From an uncultured Bacteroidota bacterium (GTDB taxonomy: Bacteria > Bacteroidota > Bacteroidia > Chitinophagales > Chitinophagaceae), in NCBI GenBank assembly GCA_903887415.1, contig CAISPO010000018.1:62001-126000 (forward strand): a DNA stretch of 64,000 nucleotides, given 5' to 3'. Shown piece after piece: positions 51,865 through 61,066 of this stretch (within the stretch, counting starts at the first letter, position 1; the number at the start of each line of letters is the position of its first letter). The notes beneath the pieces were generated by a model. The model was not told the DNA's origin. It searched no databases and worked only from the letters and a program-made list of their open reading frames with translations. Position numbers and translations under genes: made by a program.

Positions 51865-53052
51865 ATGAACAGGTCTTTAATGAAGATCATCACCATAGCT
51901 GCTGCCGCAATTACTTTGTATTCCTGCGGGGGTACAAAACAGGCCGCTCCTAACCCCGCAAATATGCCGGTGCCGGTAAATGTGTTTGAAGCACATGCCG
52001 AAAAAGCAACGTACTTTGATAAATTCCCCGGCACCGTCACCGCACTCATGCAGGTGGACATTCACCCCGAAGTCGAAGGTTACGTGACCGGTATTTTCTT
52101 CAAAGAAGGGGACCATGTAACAAAAGGGCAAAAGCTCTACTCGATAGACGACAGCAAGTACCAGGCAAGCTATAATTCGGCACAGGCAAATGTTAAGGTC
52201 GCCACTTCCAACCTTGAGCAGGCACAAAAAGATGCCGACCGTTACGTGTATCTTAACGAACATGATGCCGTGGCAAAGCAAATACTCGACCATGCAATGA
52301 CGGCCTTGCAGAATGCAAAAGACCAGGTAACCGCAGCAAAACAGGATCTCACAAAAGCAAAGACCGATCTTAGCTACTCAGTGATCAGGGCGCCTTTCGA
52401 TGGCACTATAGGTATATCTCAGGTGAAGGTGGGCAATACGGTAAATGTTGGCCAAACAGTGCTCAATACTATTTCTTCCGACAACCCTATGGCAGTTGAC
52501 TTTGTGGTAAACGAAAAACAGATACCCAAGTTCCTAAAACTGAAACAGCACCCTCCGGCAGCTACAGACTCTGTTTTTTCCTTACTGCTGCCGGATAATA
52601 CCCTGTACGCGGGTTCCGGGCAAATATCCTTTATAGACCGCGGCGTAAATCCACTTACAGGAACCATCACAGTAAGGCTTATTTTTCAGAACGAGGCTTC
52701 CGTGCTTAGAGCGGGCATGAGTTGTACAGTGCGCGTGCGCAATGGGGATACCACAGCGCAGATGCTGGTGCCCAGCAAGGCTATAGTGGAGCAGATGGGC
52801 GAATACTTTATGTACATAGCCAAGGATACATTGATAGCCAGTACGGATACTGCTAGGAATAAAGATGCGCAGCCGCAAGGGCCATCTTTACGTGCAGTGC
52901 AGCGGAAAGTGGTGCTTGGCCAAACTATTGCAGACAAGGTGATTGTACAAGCAGGTATCAGCGAAGGAGACAAAGTAATAGTTGACGGTGTGCAGAAGCT
53001 GCGCCCTGGCTCACTCGTAATACCAGGTGGCCCCAAACCGGCCGCGCACTAG
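51865..53052 (+). CDS. RND efflux periplasmic adaptor (MFP) lipoprotein
   Basis: 395 residues. Lipoprotein signal ending LYSC (about residue 21, AAAITLYSCGG). Lipoyl/hairpin region: VDIHPEVEGYVTGIFFKEGDHVTKGQKLYSID, a coiled hairpin (about 90-150), then beta-barrel and membrane-proximal domains (VQAGISEGDKVIVDGVQKLRPGS). It links the RND pump to TolC. Middle gene of the operon. Confidence 0.95.
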   Translation: MNRSLMKIITIAAAAITLYSCGGTKQAAPNPANMPVPVNVFEAHAEKATYFDKFPGTVTALMQVDIHPEVEGYVTGIFFKEGDHVTKGQKLYSIDDSKYQASYNSAQANVKVATSNLEQAQKDADRYVYLNEHDAVAKQILDHAMTALQNAKDQVTAAKQDLTKAKTDLSYSVIRAPFDGTIGISQVKVGNTVNVGQTVLNTISSDNPMAVDFVVNEKQIPKFLKLKQHPPAATDSVFSLLLPDNTLYAGSGQISFIDRGVNPLTGTITVRLIFQNEASVLRAGMSCTVRVRNGDTTAQMLVPSKAIVEQMGEYFMYIAKDTLIASTDTARNKDAQPQGPSLRAVQRKVVLGQTIADKVIVQAGISEGDKVIVDGVQKLRPGSLVIPGGPKPAAH

Positions 53053-53082
53053 CTTTTGATTTTTGACTTTTGAATTTGAAGA

Positions 53083-56000
53083 ATGATCGCTGATACATTT
53101 ATAAAAAGGCCGGTAACGGCAATAGTTATCTCCCTGGTGCTGGTGCTCGTGGGTGCCATCTGTATTATGAACCTGTCGGTAGGGCAATACCCGGAGATAA
53201 CACCGCCGGTGGTTTCGGTTACCGGGCAGTTTACTGGTGCTGATGCACTCACGGTGGAACAAACAATGGCTACTCCTGTAGAGACACAGATAAACGGCTC
53301 GCCTGGCATGGAGTACCTGCAAAGTAACAGTACGGGGAATGGGCAGCTAACGATCAACGCAACTTTCAATATAGGCACCAACATCAATGTGGCTACGCTC
53401 GATGTGCAAAATAGGGTGAGTATTGCAACACCTCAATTGCCGGATGTAGTGAAACGTCTGGGGCTGATAGTGAGAAAAAAGAATCCGAGCATTTTGATGC
53501 TGGTGGCGCTTTACTCGCCCAGTGGCAGCCATAATGTGCAGTTTGTGGACAACTACACTAACATATTTGTAAGAGATGCTTTGTTACGTGTGGATGGTGT
53601 GGGGGATGTGTTTTCCCGAACTGATGACTTCAGTATGCGCGTATGGCTAAAACCTGACAAACTTGCGTCTTACGGCCTCACCGCTACCGATGTGAACAAT
53701 GCGATAGCCGAGCAGAATGTGCAGGTTGCTGCCGGCTCCGTTGGTGTGCCGCCACAGACAAATGTTCAGGCGTTTGAGTACAGTTTGCTGGTAAATGGCC
53801 GTTTGTTTACGACTGCCGATTTCGAAAAGATCATTGTTAAAACGATCCCATCCACCGGTGCGCTCGTTTACCTGAAAGACGTTGCCCGGCTCGAGCTTGG
53901 TAAATTTTCTTACTCCAGCAATTCATTCGTGGACAGCAAGCGCGCATCCTATTTGCTGGTGTACCAGGCCCCCGGAAGCAATGCCCTTGCTACCGCTGAA
54001 GCCATTACGAAAAAGATGGATGAGCTGAAAAGATCTTTCCCTGCAGACATTGATTACAGCATACCCTTTGAGTCCGTTACAGTGGTAAAGGTGTCCATGC
54101 ACGAAGTGGTGATAACGCTGCTCGAAGCCCTGGGATTGGTTGCGATCGTGGTGTTTCTGTTCCTGCAAAACTGGCGGGCGACGTTGATCCCCGTTCTTGC
54201 GATTCCCGTGTCTATAATAGGCACGTTCATCTTTTTCATACCCCTCGGTTTCACCATCAATACACTGACGATGTTTGGTTTTGTGTTGGCCATTGGTATC
54301 GTTGTGGATGATGCGATAATAGTGGTGGAAGCAGTGCAGCACTATATGGATGAGCAGCAGATGACTGCAAAAGAAGCGGCCTATAAAGCCATGCAGGACA
54401 TATCAGGCCCCGTAATTGCTATTGCGCTTATTCTTGCAGCGGTGTTTGTGCCCGTGGGTTTTGTTCCAGGCATCGTGGGCAGGCTCTACCAACAGTTTGC
54501 CATTACAATAGCTATCTCGGTGATCATCTCCGCATTCGTGGCATTGTCGCTGACGCCTGCCCTATGTACCCTGCTGCTAAAACCGAGTCATGCCAAAAAG
54601 GATGCTAAAGGCCTCAATAAACTTTTTTTCAGGTTCAACACCTGGTTTGAAAAAGTGACAGCCGGCTATACTGGCTGGGTAAAGCAATGTATCCGCGGAT
54701 CTAAATTTGTCGTGATTATACTGGTATGTATTTGCGTAGGCACCGTGATGTTGTTTAAAACTAAGAATACCGGATTTATCCCTACGGAAGATGATGGCCG
54801 TATATATATCACCTTCGAGTTACCTGAGGCTGCATCTACTGCCCGTGAACTCGATGTGCTGAACCGGATAATGAAGGCGGTGGGCGAAACTCCGGGCGTA
54901 GCCCATTACGCGGCACTTGGTGGCCTTAACGTGATTACCTTCTCTTCAAAATCAAACAGCGGGACCATCTTCTGTCAGTTGAAGCCCTGGGATGAGCGCA
55001 GCAAGCCAGGGGAACAGGTGCCCGGAATAATAGAGGTGCTGAATAAGCGCATAGCTGCAGCCGGTGTGAAGGAGGCCAACGTAGTCGTAATACCGCCGCC
55101 CCCAATACCTGGCCTTGGGCAAACCGCTGGCTTTAGTATCCAGATAGAGCAGCGGCAAACGACTGACGATGTGCAGGCATTTGAGAAAGTGGTGAAGAAC
55201 TTTGTGGCGGAGGCCAATAAAAACCCGGTTATTGGCAAAGCATTCAGCTTCTATAGCGCCCACACGCCCAGCTACAGCATCACGGTGGACCGTGAAAAGT
55301 GCAAACGTCTTGGTGTTTCCATTGCTGATGCCTTTGCTACCATACAGACATACATGGGCAGCTTCTACGTAAATGATATAACCTTGTACAACCGTAATTT
55401 CCATGTGGTAGTACAGGCAGATACCGCTTTCCGCACCATGATATCTGACATGGATAAATACTATGTACGCAACCAGACGGGACAGATGCTGCCATTGGGA
55501 ACGCTCATAAGCTACAAACCTGTAGAGACGGCTCCGCTTATTTCCCACTTCAATATCTTCCGCTCTGCTGAAATAGACGGCTCGCCTAAAGAAGGCCATA
55601 GCAGTGGCGAGGCCCTGGCTGCATTGCAGCAGATAGCCGAAACTACATTGCCGCAGGGCTATGGCTACGAATTTTCCGGCCTTAGCTACGAAGAACAGCA
55701 GGCAGGTGGTAAGACTGTGTATATATTCTTGCTCTCCATAATCTTCGTATTCCTGTTTCTCGCTGCCCTGTACGAAAGCTGGGCGGTGCCATTCTCTGTG
55801 CTGCTGGCGGTGCCGATAGGTGCCTTTGGCGCTATCCTCACGCTTACATTTGTACCCAGCCTTACCAATAACGTATATGCACAGATAGGCCTTATTACGC
55901 TCATTGGGCTTGCCGCAAAGAACGCAATATTGATCGTTGAGTTTGCAAAAGAACGTGTGGACGCAGGTGAAGATATTATCCAGTCCACTCTTGATGCGGT

Positions 56001-56346
56001 CAGGCTCCGCCTGCGCCCTATCATTATGACCTCCATGGCATTCATACTGGGTGTAATGCCATTGGTGCTGGCTGAGGGAGCTGGCGCCGTTGCCCGCCGC
56101 ACTATCGGGTTCACAGTACTCGGCGGCATGCTCGCAGCTACATCGCTGGCTATCTTTATTGTCCCTGTGCTCTTTGTGCTTATCTCGAAAATTGCCTACA
56201 GCAAAAGACAATTGGCCTTGCTCAAAGCGCACCACGATGAGCTGGAACAAAAACGCCAATCAGAAGGCGATTCAGCTGTGGAGGTGGATATTAAGCTGAA
56301 AAAAGAAGAAGGAAATAAAGAAAACGGTTCGAAAAGTGATGTTTAA
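53083..56346 (+). CDS. RND (HAE1/AcrB family) efflux permease
   Basis: 1087 residues with 12 membrane helices and two large periplasmic loops. N-terminus MIADTFIKRPVTAIVISLVLVLVG is typical of HAE1 pumps. Helix 4 has VLAIGIVVDDAIIVVEAVQH with the two Asp of the proton relay, and the second half has GLAAKNAILIVEFAKE. The C-terminal tail of 45 or so residues is hydrophilic. Drives drug or lipid export by proton antiport. The leader includes TTTTGATTTTTGACTTTTGAATTT. Confidence 0.96.
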   Translation: MIADTFIKRPVTAIVISLVLVLVGAICIMNLSVGQYPEITPPVVSVTGQFTGADALTVEQTMATPVETQINGSPGMEYLQSNSTGNGQLTINATFNIGTNINVATLDVQNRVSIATPQLPDVVKRLGLIVRKKNPSILMLVALYSPSGSHNVQFVDNYTNIFVRDALLRVDGVGDVFSRTDDFSMRVWLKPDKLASYGLTATDVNNAIAEQNVQVAAGSVGVPPQTNVQAFEYSLLVNGRLFTTADFEKIIVKTIPSTGALVYLKDVARLELGKFSYSSNSFVDSKRASYLLVYQAPGSNALATAEAITKKMDELKRSFPADIDYSIPFESVTVVKVSMHEVVITLLEALGLVAIVVFLFLQNWRATLIPVLAIPVSIIGTFIFFIPLGFTINTLTMFGFVLAIGIVVDDAIIVVEAVQHYMDEQQMTAKEAAYKAMQDISGPVIAIALILAAVFVPVGFVPGIVGRLYQQFAITIAISVIISAFVALSLTPALCTLLLKPSHAKKDAKGLNKLFFRFNTWFEKVTAGYTGWVKQCIRGSKFVVIILVCICVGTVMLFKTKNTGFIPTEDDGRIYITFELPEAASTARELDVLNRIMKAVGETPGVAHYAALGGLNVITFSSKSNSGTIFCQLKPWDERSKPGEQVPGIIEVLNKRIAAAGVKEANVVVIPPPPIPGLGQTAGFSIQIEQRQTTDDVQAFEKVVKNFVAEANKNPVIGKAFSFYSAHTPSYSITVDREKCKRLGVSIADAFATIQTYMGSFYVNDITLYNRNFHVVVQADTAFRTMISDMDKYYVRNQTGQMLPLGTLISYKPVETAPLISHFNIFRSAEIDGSPKEGHSSGEALAALQQIAETTLPQGYGYEFSGLSYEEQQAGGKTVYIFLLSIIFVFLFLAALYESWAVPFSVLLAVPIGAFGAILTLTFVPSLTNNVYAQIGLITLIGLAAKNAILIVEFAKERVDAGEDIIQSTLDAVRLRLRPIIMTSMAFILGVMPLVLAEGAGAVARRTIGFTVLGGMLAATSLAIFIVPVLFVLISKIAYSKRQLALLKAHHDELEQKRQSEGDSAVEVDIKLKKEEGNKENGSKSDV

Positions 56347-56443
56347 CCGTGATTGCTGAAAAGGTCTTTTGCAGAACTATATAAAATATTAAGGGGGCCA
56401 CGCCCATGGAATAATTGATTGTATGCTGTCATACCGTGAAGGT

Positions 56444-56785
56444 TTAACCCTTCATTGCAATAACAAGAGCTCCATGTTCACCTTGCGGACCGTATGACGC
56501 GGTTGCTTCCTTTTTATTTAATCGCTTCACAGATTCTATTTTGTCCGGATCTATGTCTTGATTAGTAAGTACCTTCCCGTTAACCACGAGCAGGATGTTC
56601 TTTTCCTTAGGCATAAATTTTTCGTCAGCCAGTACGAGCCGGAAACTGCCATCTGATTTTTTTATGATGTCTGTTATCCTGGAGGAATTTGATTTGTTGC
56701 CTTTTTTTTGATCGGGCTTTAATGCTTGTGCATGTGCAAGCGTTGTGCCCAACAATAGCAGAAGAGATAGACAGAGGTTTTTCAT
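56444..56785 (-). CDS. Small exported protein with TonB-plug-like C-terminus
   Basis: 113 residues from ATG 56785. Signal peptide ends LAHAQ (about 20). The C-terminal part, ILLVVNGKVLTNQDIDPDKIESVKRLNKKEATASYGPQGEHGALVIAMK, is like the plug segment of SusC/TonB-dependent receptors (VDPxDIExVxVLKDAxAxAxYGxxGxxGVIxI), here as a free-standing domain. Such segments also appear as tails of BlaR-like sensor proteins. Role unknown; possibly interacts with a receptor barrel or TonB machinery. Confidence 0.7.
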   Translation of the reverse strand: MKNLCLSLLLLLGTTLAHAQALKPDQKKGNKSNSSRITDIIKKSDGSFRLVLADEKFMPKEKNILLVVNGKVLTNQDIDPDKIESVKRLNKKEATASYGPQGEHGALVIAMKG

Positions 56786-56963
56786 AAGGTGCAGTTTTTT
56801 TATAAAAATATGAAAAAAATAAATGAATAACAAACAATAGAGGAACACGATAAAATAAAATACTTACACGAATCTCTTTTATGACAACTTTATGAAACGC
56901 CGCAAGTACAATCTGCGGTTTTAGATATTACTTTTGAGATTACACAATCAAAACAGAAAATAA

Positions 56964-57557
56964 ATGAGAAATACTGTTATTGTTTTAGGGATAATACTGA
57001 TTTGTGCCATTGGTGTTAGCTGCAACTCGCCTCGTACCAAGGATGCACCCGTTGCCGCAACTGGTCCGGTAACCGGTAAGTTTGCCTATGTGAACATAGA
57101 CAGTTTTGAGGCAAAGTATGAAGTGCTGAAGACAAAACAGGACGAGTTTAAAAAGAGGCAGGCTGATATGGACGACGAGCTGCAGCGCTCATATGGCGAA
57201 ATGCAGAGCGATGCCAACGAAGTGCAGAAAAAAGCCCAGGCAGGTACCCTGACCCAGGCTGAGTATGACGTAGCCCAGAAGCGCCTGATGCAAATGCAAA
57301 AATCACTGGAAGCCCGCCGCCAGTCGCTTACGGATGAATTGCTGAAAGCAAAAGACGATTTTAATAAAGACCTGAAAACGCACCTCGATGCTTTCCTCGA
57401 CAACTACAATAAGGATAAACATTTCGATTTCATATTTACCTACACCAGTTCCGGCGGCTCACCGCTCCTCTATGCAAATAAATCGCTTGACATCACCAAA
57501 GATGTTGTGGATGGCATGAATGCAGCAGCAAAGGATGATAAGAGCAAGGCTAAATAA
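56964..57557 (+). CDS. OmpH/Skp family lipoprotein chaperone
   Basis: 197 residues. Lipoprotein signal LICAIGVSC with C20. GKFAYVNIDSFEAKYEVLKTKQDEFKK begins the Skp/OmpH domain; a long coiled coil (about 55-145) gives the tentacles, and DKHFDFIFTYTSSGGSPLLYANKSLDITKDVVDGMN is the closing core. Binds unfolded outer membrane proteins in the periplasm. A TACTTTTG element at 56929-56936 may be its -7. Confidence 0.92.
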   Translation: MRNTVIVLGIILICAIGVSCNSPRTKDAPVAATGPVTGKFAYVNIDSFEAKYEVLKTKQDEFKKRQADMDDELQRSYGEMQSDANEVQKKAQAGTLTQAEYDVAQKRLMQMQKSLEARRQSLTDELLKAKDDFNKDLKTHLDAFLDNYNKDKHFDFIFTYTSSGGSPLLYANKSLDITKDVVDGMNAAAKDDKSKAK

Positions 57558-57667
57558 GACGGGGTTGCCAAAGTGTGATTATCATGATACTAAATCCAGT
57601 ATATGGCAGGCTACACAAAAGCTGACGCAGTGCATGCAGCCTTTGGAAGACATAACATAGGGTGCTG

Positions 57668-57712
57668 CGTAGCTCATTCTGCTTCACCCTCTCTTTCGGA
57701 GTGGTCTCTTAC
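57668..57712 (+). repeat. GTAGCTCATTCTGCTTCACCCTC dispersed repeat, copy 4
   Basis: Identical over 22 bases to copy 3, followed by TCTTTCGGAGTGG. It lies in the gap between ompH and the permease gene, outside any gene. Confidence 0.75.
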
Positions 57713-57757
57713 ACTATTTCTAAGAAATAAATAGTATTTTTCTGAAAATCACTTCGT

Positions 57758-59206
57758 TTGGAAAATAATACTACCAGAAATTCATCTTCATTTAAACGCT
57801 CGCTGACCTTATTGGATGGAGCCCTGCTTGTTATCGGCTCCATGATCGGGTCGGGGATATTTATCGTAAGTGCAGACATCGCACGATCAGTGGGGAGTGC
57901 CGGTTGGCTTATAGCTGTTTGGCTGATATCGGGTTTTATTACGCTGACGGCAGCGCTGAGCTACGGTGAACTCAGCGGTATGTACCCGCAGGCGGGTGGA
58001 CAGTATGTGTATCTTCGTGAGGCATTCGGCAAGTTTTATGGTTTTCTCTATGGGTGGTCATTTTTTGCTGTGATACAGACCGGTACCATTGCCGCTGTGG
58101 GCGTAGCTTTTGGTAAGTTTTTAGGCTACCTCATACCGCAGCTCGGCGATGGAAATGTGCTGTTCAGCAAGACCTTCAATTTCAGTACACCCTATGTCTA
58201 TCACATCACCGCAGCACAACTGGTAGGCATCGGCACCATTGTCTTCCTTACGTTCATTAACACCCGCGGTGTGAAAAGCGGCAAGTGGATTCAGTTTGTA
58301 TTCACCTTCGCCAAGATAGCGGCTATGGCTGCGCTGATCATTTTTGGCTTTATTTTTTTTAAAGATCACAGCATCTGGAGCAGTAACTGGCAGGGCGCGT
58401 GGACTGCAATGAAAATAACCAATACCGGGGCCATGATAACCCACGAAAGCCTGGGCGCAGGTGCGCTTGTTGTGGCTATGTGCGGCGCCATGGTGGGCGC
58501 GCTTTTTTCCAGCGATGCGTGGAACAGTGTCACGTTCATAGCCGGGGAAATAAAGCGCCCGGAGCGCAACATAGGCCTCAGCCTCTTCATAGGTACTTTT
58601 GTAGTGACCTTGCTGTATGTGAGCATGAACTTTATGTACCTGAACGTAATGAGCGTAAGCGAAATAAGCGGCGCAGCATCAGATAGGGTCGCAACTGCCG
58701 CCGCATTGAAGATATTCGGCGGCGATGGCGCAAAGATCATTGCGCTGCTCATTATGGTGTCCACATTTGGTTGCAACAATGGCCTCATACTCTCCGGCGC
58801 ACGCGTGTATTATACCATGGCGAAGGACAGCCTGTTTCTTCGCACAGCGGGCACATTAAATTCCAAGGGCGTACCTGCAAAAGCCTTGTGGATGCAGTGT
58901 GTGTGGGCCTGCGGCCTCTGCCTCAGCGGGCAATACGGCAACCTGCTGAATTACATTGTGTTTACGGTGCTCATATTTTATATACTCACTATAGCTGGCA
59001 TCATAAAGCTGCGCCAGACACAGCCTGATATACCCAGGCCATACAAAGCATTCGGCTACCCGGTGATACCCGTTATCTATATTCTGCTCGCCGCTTTCAT
59101 CTGCATCATTTTGCTCTTTACACAGACGCTTTACGCGGGACTTGGCCTTGCAATTGTGCTGATAGGGATACCGATCTATTTTGTAACACAGAAGAAAGCA
59201 CAATGA
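57758..59206 (+). CDS. Amino acid permease (APC superfamily)
   Basis: 482 residues and 12 helices. The family-typical opening LTLLDGALLVIGSMIGSGIFIVSADIARSVG is at about 16-46. Helix 3 has GGQYVYLREAFGKFYGFLYGW, and there is a late TFGCNNGLILSGARVYYTMAKD. Transports amino acids with H+ or Na+; closest in pattern to the LAT/y+LAT-like or serine/threonine exchanger branch. The start is a TTG at 57758; no ATG retains the first helix. Confidence 0.92.
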   Translation: MENNTTRNSSSFKRSLTLLDGALLVIGSMIGSGIFIVSADIARSVGSAGWLIAVWLISGFITLTAALSYGELSGMYPQAGGQYVYLREAFGKFYGFLYGWSFFAVIQTGTIAAVGVAFGKFLGYLIPQLGDGNVLFSKTFNFSTPYVYHITAAQLVGIGTIVFLTFINTRGVKSGKWIQFVFTFAKIAAMAALIIFGFIFFKDHSIWSSNWQGAWTAMKITNTGAMITHESLGAGALVVAMCGAMVGALFSSDAWNSVTFIAGEIKRPERNIGLSLFIGTFVVTLLYVSMNFMYLNVMSVSEISGAASDRVATAAALKIFGGDGAKIIALLIMVSTFGCNNGLILSGARVYYTMAKDSLFLRTAGTLNSKGVPAKALWMQCVWACGLCLSGQYGNLLNYIVFTVLIFYILTIAGIIKLRQTQPDIPRPYKAFGYPVIPVIYILLAAFICIILLFTQTLYAGLGLAIVLIGIPIYFVTQKKAQ

Positions 59207-59283
59207 TAATGGCGGCCGAACGGCGTTGCATTTAAATTGTATATTTTTGACCAAACAATAAAGCCCCTTTAGGGGTTTGGGGT

Positions 59284-60282
59284 ATGAATAAAACGGAGCT
59301 TAAAAAGATTTTTGATGATATGAGCAGCGTCCACGTTGTAGTAGTGGGCGATGTGATGCTGGACAATTACTGGTGGGGCAATGTGGATAGGATCTCGCCC
59401 GAGGCGCCGGTGCCCATAGTGGCGCTGAGCCGCAGAGAAAGCCGGCTGGGAGGTGCAGCAAATGTAGCGCTCAATTGCCGGGCGCTGGGTGCAAAGGTAA
59501 CTTTAGCAAGTGTGATAGGTGATGATAGCGAAGGCGCCAACCTCATAAAACTGGCGACAGAAGCAGGCATAGACGGTAGCCTCATCATGCAGAGCTGGCG
59601 CAGGCCCACAACTACCAAGGTGCGCATACTGAGCCGCAACCAGCAGATGCTGCGCCTGGACGACGAAATAACCGATGAACTGTACGCAGACGAAGAGCAT
59701 CCGTTTATAGACAGCATACTGAAGTATCTGCAGATCGCGAAGCCACAGGTGCTGATATTTGAGGACTACAACAAAGGTGTACTGAAAGAAAATGTAATAA
59801 GGCTGATAACGGCGCACTGCAAAGAGATCGGCATCATAACTGTTGTTGACCCCAAGAAGCGCAATTTCCTGGCCTATAAGAACGTAACCATCTTCAAGCC
59901 AAACCTTAAGGAAGTGCGGGAAGGCCTGCACATGGAGATCAGCGAGGTGAATGAAAAAGAGCTGGACAGCGCACATAGTAAGCTGAATGAAGCTCTGCAT
60001 CACGACATTACCTTCATAACATTATCTGAAAAAGGGGTGTTTTACAACAATGGTTTTTCGTCCGCTATTCTGCCATCGCACATACGCAATATTGCGGACG
60101 TATCGGGTGCTGGAGATACAGTGGTTGCAACAGCCGCACTCGTCTATGCGATCACTAAGGATGTGGCATTGATGGCCGATATCTCTAACCTCGCAGGTGG
60201 CCTTGTGTGTGAGGAGGTTGGTGTGGTTTCGATAAAGAAAGATAAGCTGAACAAGGAAGCGGAAGCGGTGCTTTGTAAGTAA
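59284..60282 (+). CDS. hldA: D-glycero-beta-D-manno-heptose-7-phosphate kinase (RfaE domain I)
   Basis: 332 residues of the PfkB fold. VVVVGDVMLDNYWWGNVDRISPEAPVPIV is the family N-terminus, GGAANVALN contacts substrate, PNLKEVREGL and the anion-hole GAGDTVVATAAL with catalytic Asp (about 277-280) close the site. It phosphorylates heptose-7-phosphate for LPS core or S-layer heptose. Domain I only; the nucleotidyltransferase half (HldC) is not fused. Adjacent to TauE. Confidence 0.9.
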   Translation: MNKTELKKIFDDMSSVHVVVVGDVMLDNYWWGNVDRISPEAPVPIVALSRRESRLGGAANVALNCRALGAKVTLASVIGDDSEGANLIKLATEAGIDGSLIMQSWRRPTTTKVRILSRNQQMLRLDDEITDELYADEEHPFIDSILKYLQIAKPQVLIFEDYNKGVLKENVIRLITAHCKEIGIITVVDPKKRNFLAYKNVTIFKPNLKEVREGLHMEISEVNEKELDSAHSKLNEALHHDITFITLSEKGVFYNNGFSSAILPSHIRNIADVSGAGDTVVATAALVYAITKDVALMADISNLAGGLVCEEVGVVSIKKDKLNKEAEAVLCK

Positions 60283-60306
60283 TAGCATTTGTAAATCACA
60301 CCCATT

Positions 60307-61065
60307 ATGCAACACTGGGAGATCATTATTTTCTTTTTGGTTATCGCATTTGTGTATGCTTCGGTAGGCTTTGGCGGCGGCTCCAGCTACCTGGCTATCC
60401 TTACTCTGTATGCGTTCCCATTCCAGGAAATGAAACTTACGGCGCTTATCTGCAATATTATAGTAGTAACCGGGGGGACCATCATCTACGTTAAGAACAA
60501 GCAGGTGGACTGGAAAAAAGTGCTGCCACTTGCATTGGTGAGTGTGCCCATGGCCTTCCTTGGAGCAACGTTAAAGTTGAAAGAGAACACCTTCTTTATA
60601 TTGCTGGGTTGTAGTCTGATCACAGCGGCTGTTTTATTATGGATCAAGTATCGTTATGCCAAAGAAGAAGAAGTTATCGCACACAAAAACAACTACATCA
60701 AAGACGGTCTCCTTGGCGGGGCCATAGGCTTGCTCTCGGGCATGGTGGGCATTGGTGGTGGTATCTTCCTTTCTCCTGTCCTTAACCTTATGAAATGGGA
60801 TACACCTAAGAAGATAGCCGCAACTGCCAGTTTGTTTATTCTGTTCAATTCAATTTCAGGTATTGCAGGCCAGCTTTCTACCTTGCCTAAGGGCATTGAT
60901 TATACCCGGATAGGTTTTCTGTGTGCCGCGGTTTTCGTTGGTGGGCAGATCGGTTCCCGGATGGGCGCAGTGAAATTCAATCAACTAGTGGTGCGGCGTG
61001 TAACTGCCGTTGTCGTATTTGCCGCCGGGGTTGAAGTGCTAATTAAGCACTTACCGCACGGTTAG
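60307..61065 (+). CDS. TauE/SafE family sulfite/anion permease
   Basis: 252 residues and about eight helices in two repeats, with signatures ASVGFGGGSSYLAILTLY (about 17-34) and LSGMVGIGGGIFLSPVL. Full length, unlike the half-size homologue at 44764-45147. Exports or imports sulfite, sulfonates or related anions. It follows hldA by 24 bp, so cotranscription is likely, though the functional link is unclear. Confidence 0.92.
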   Translation: MQHWEIIIFFLVIAFVYASVGFGGGSSYLAILTLYAFPFQEMKLTALICNIIVVTGGTIIYVKNKQVDWKKVLPLALVSVPMAFLGATLKLKENTFFILLGCSLITAAVLLWIKYRYAKEEEVIAHKNNYIKDGLLGGAIGLLSGMVGIGGGIFLSPVLNLMKWDTPKKIAATASLFILFNSISGIAGQLSTLPKGIDYTRIGFLCAAVFVGGQIGSRMGAVKFNQLVVRRVTAVVVFAAGVEVLIKHLPHG

Positions 61066-61066
61066 C

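Noticed and set aside
54952-56259. 435-codon open frame on the minus strand inside the RND permease gene
   Set aside because: Entirely antisense to a well conserved pump gene; its translation is Cys/His/Tyr-rich without any domain. It is a shadow of codon bias.
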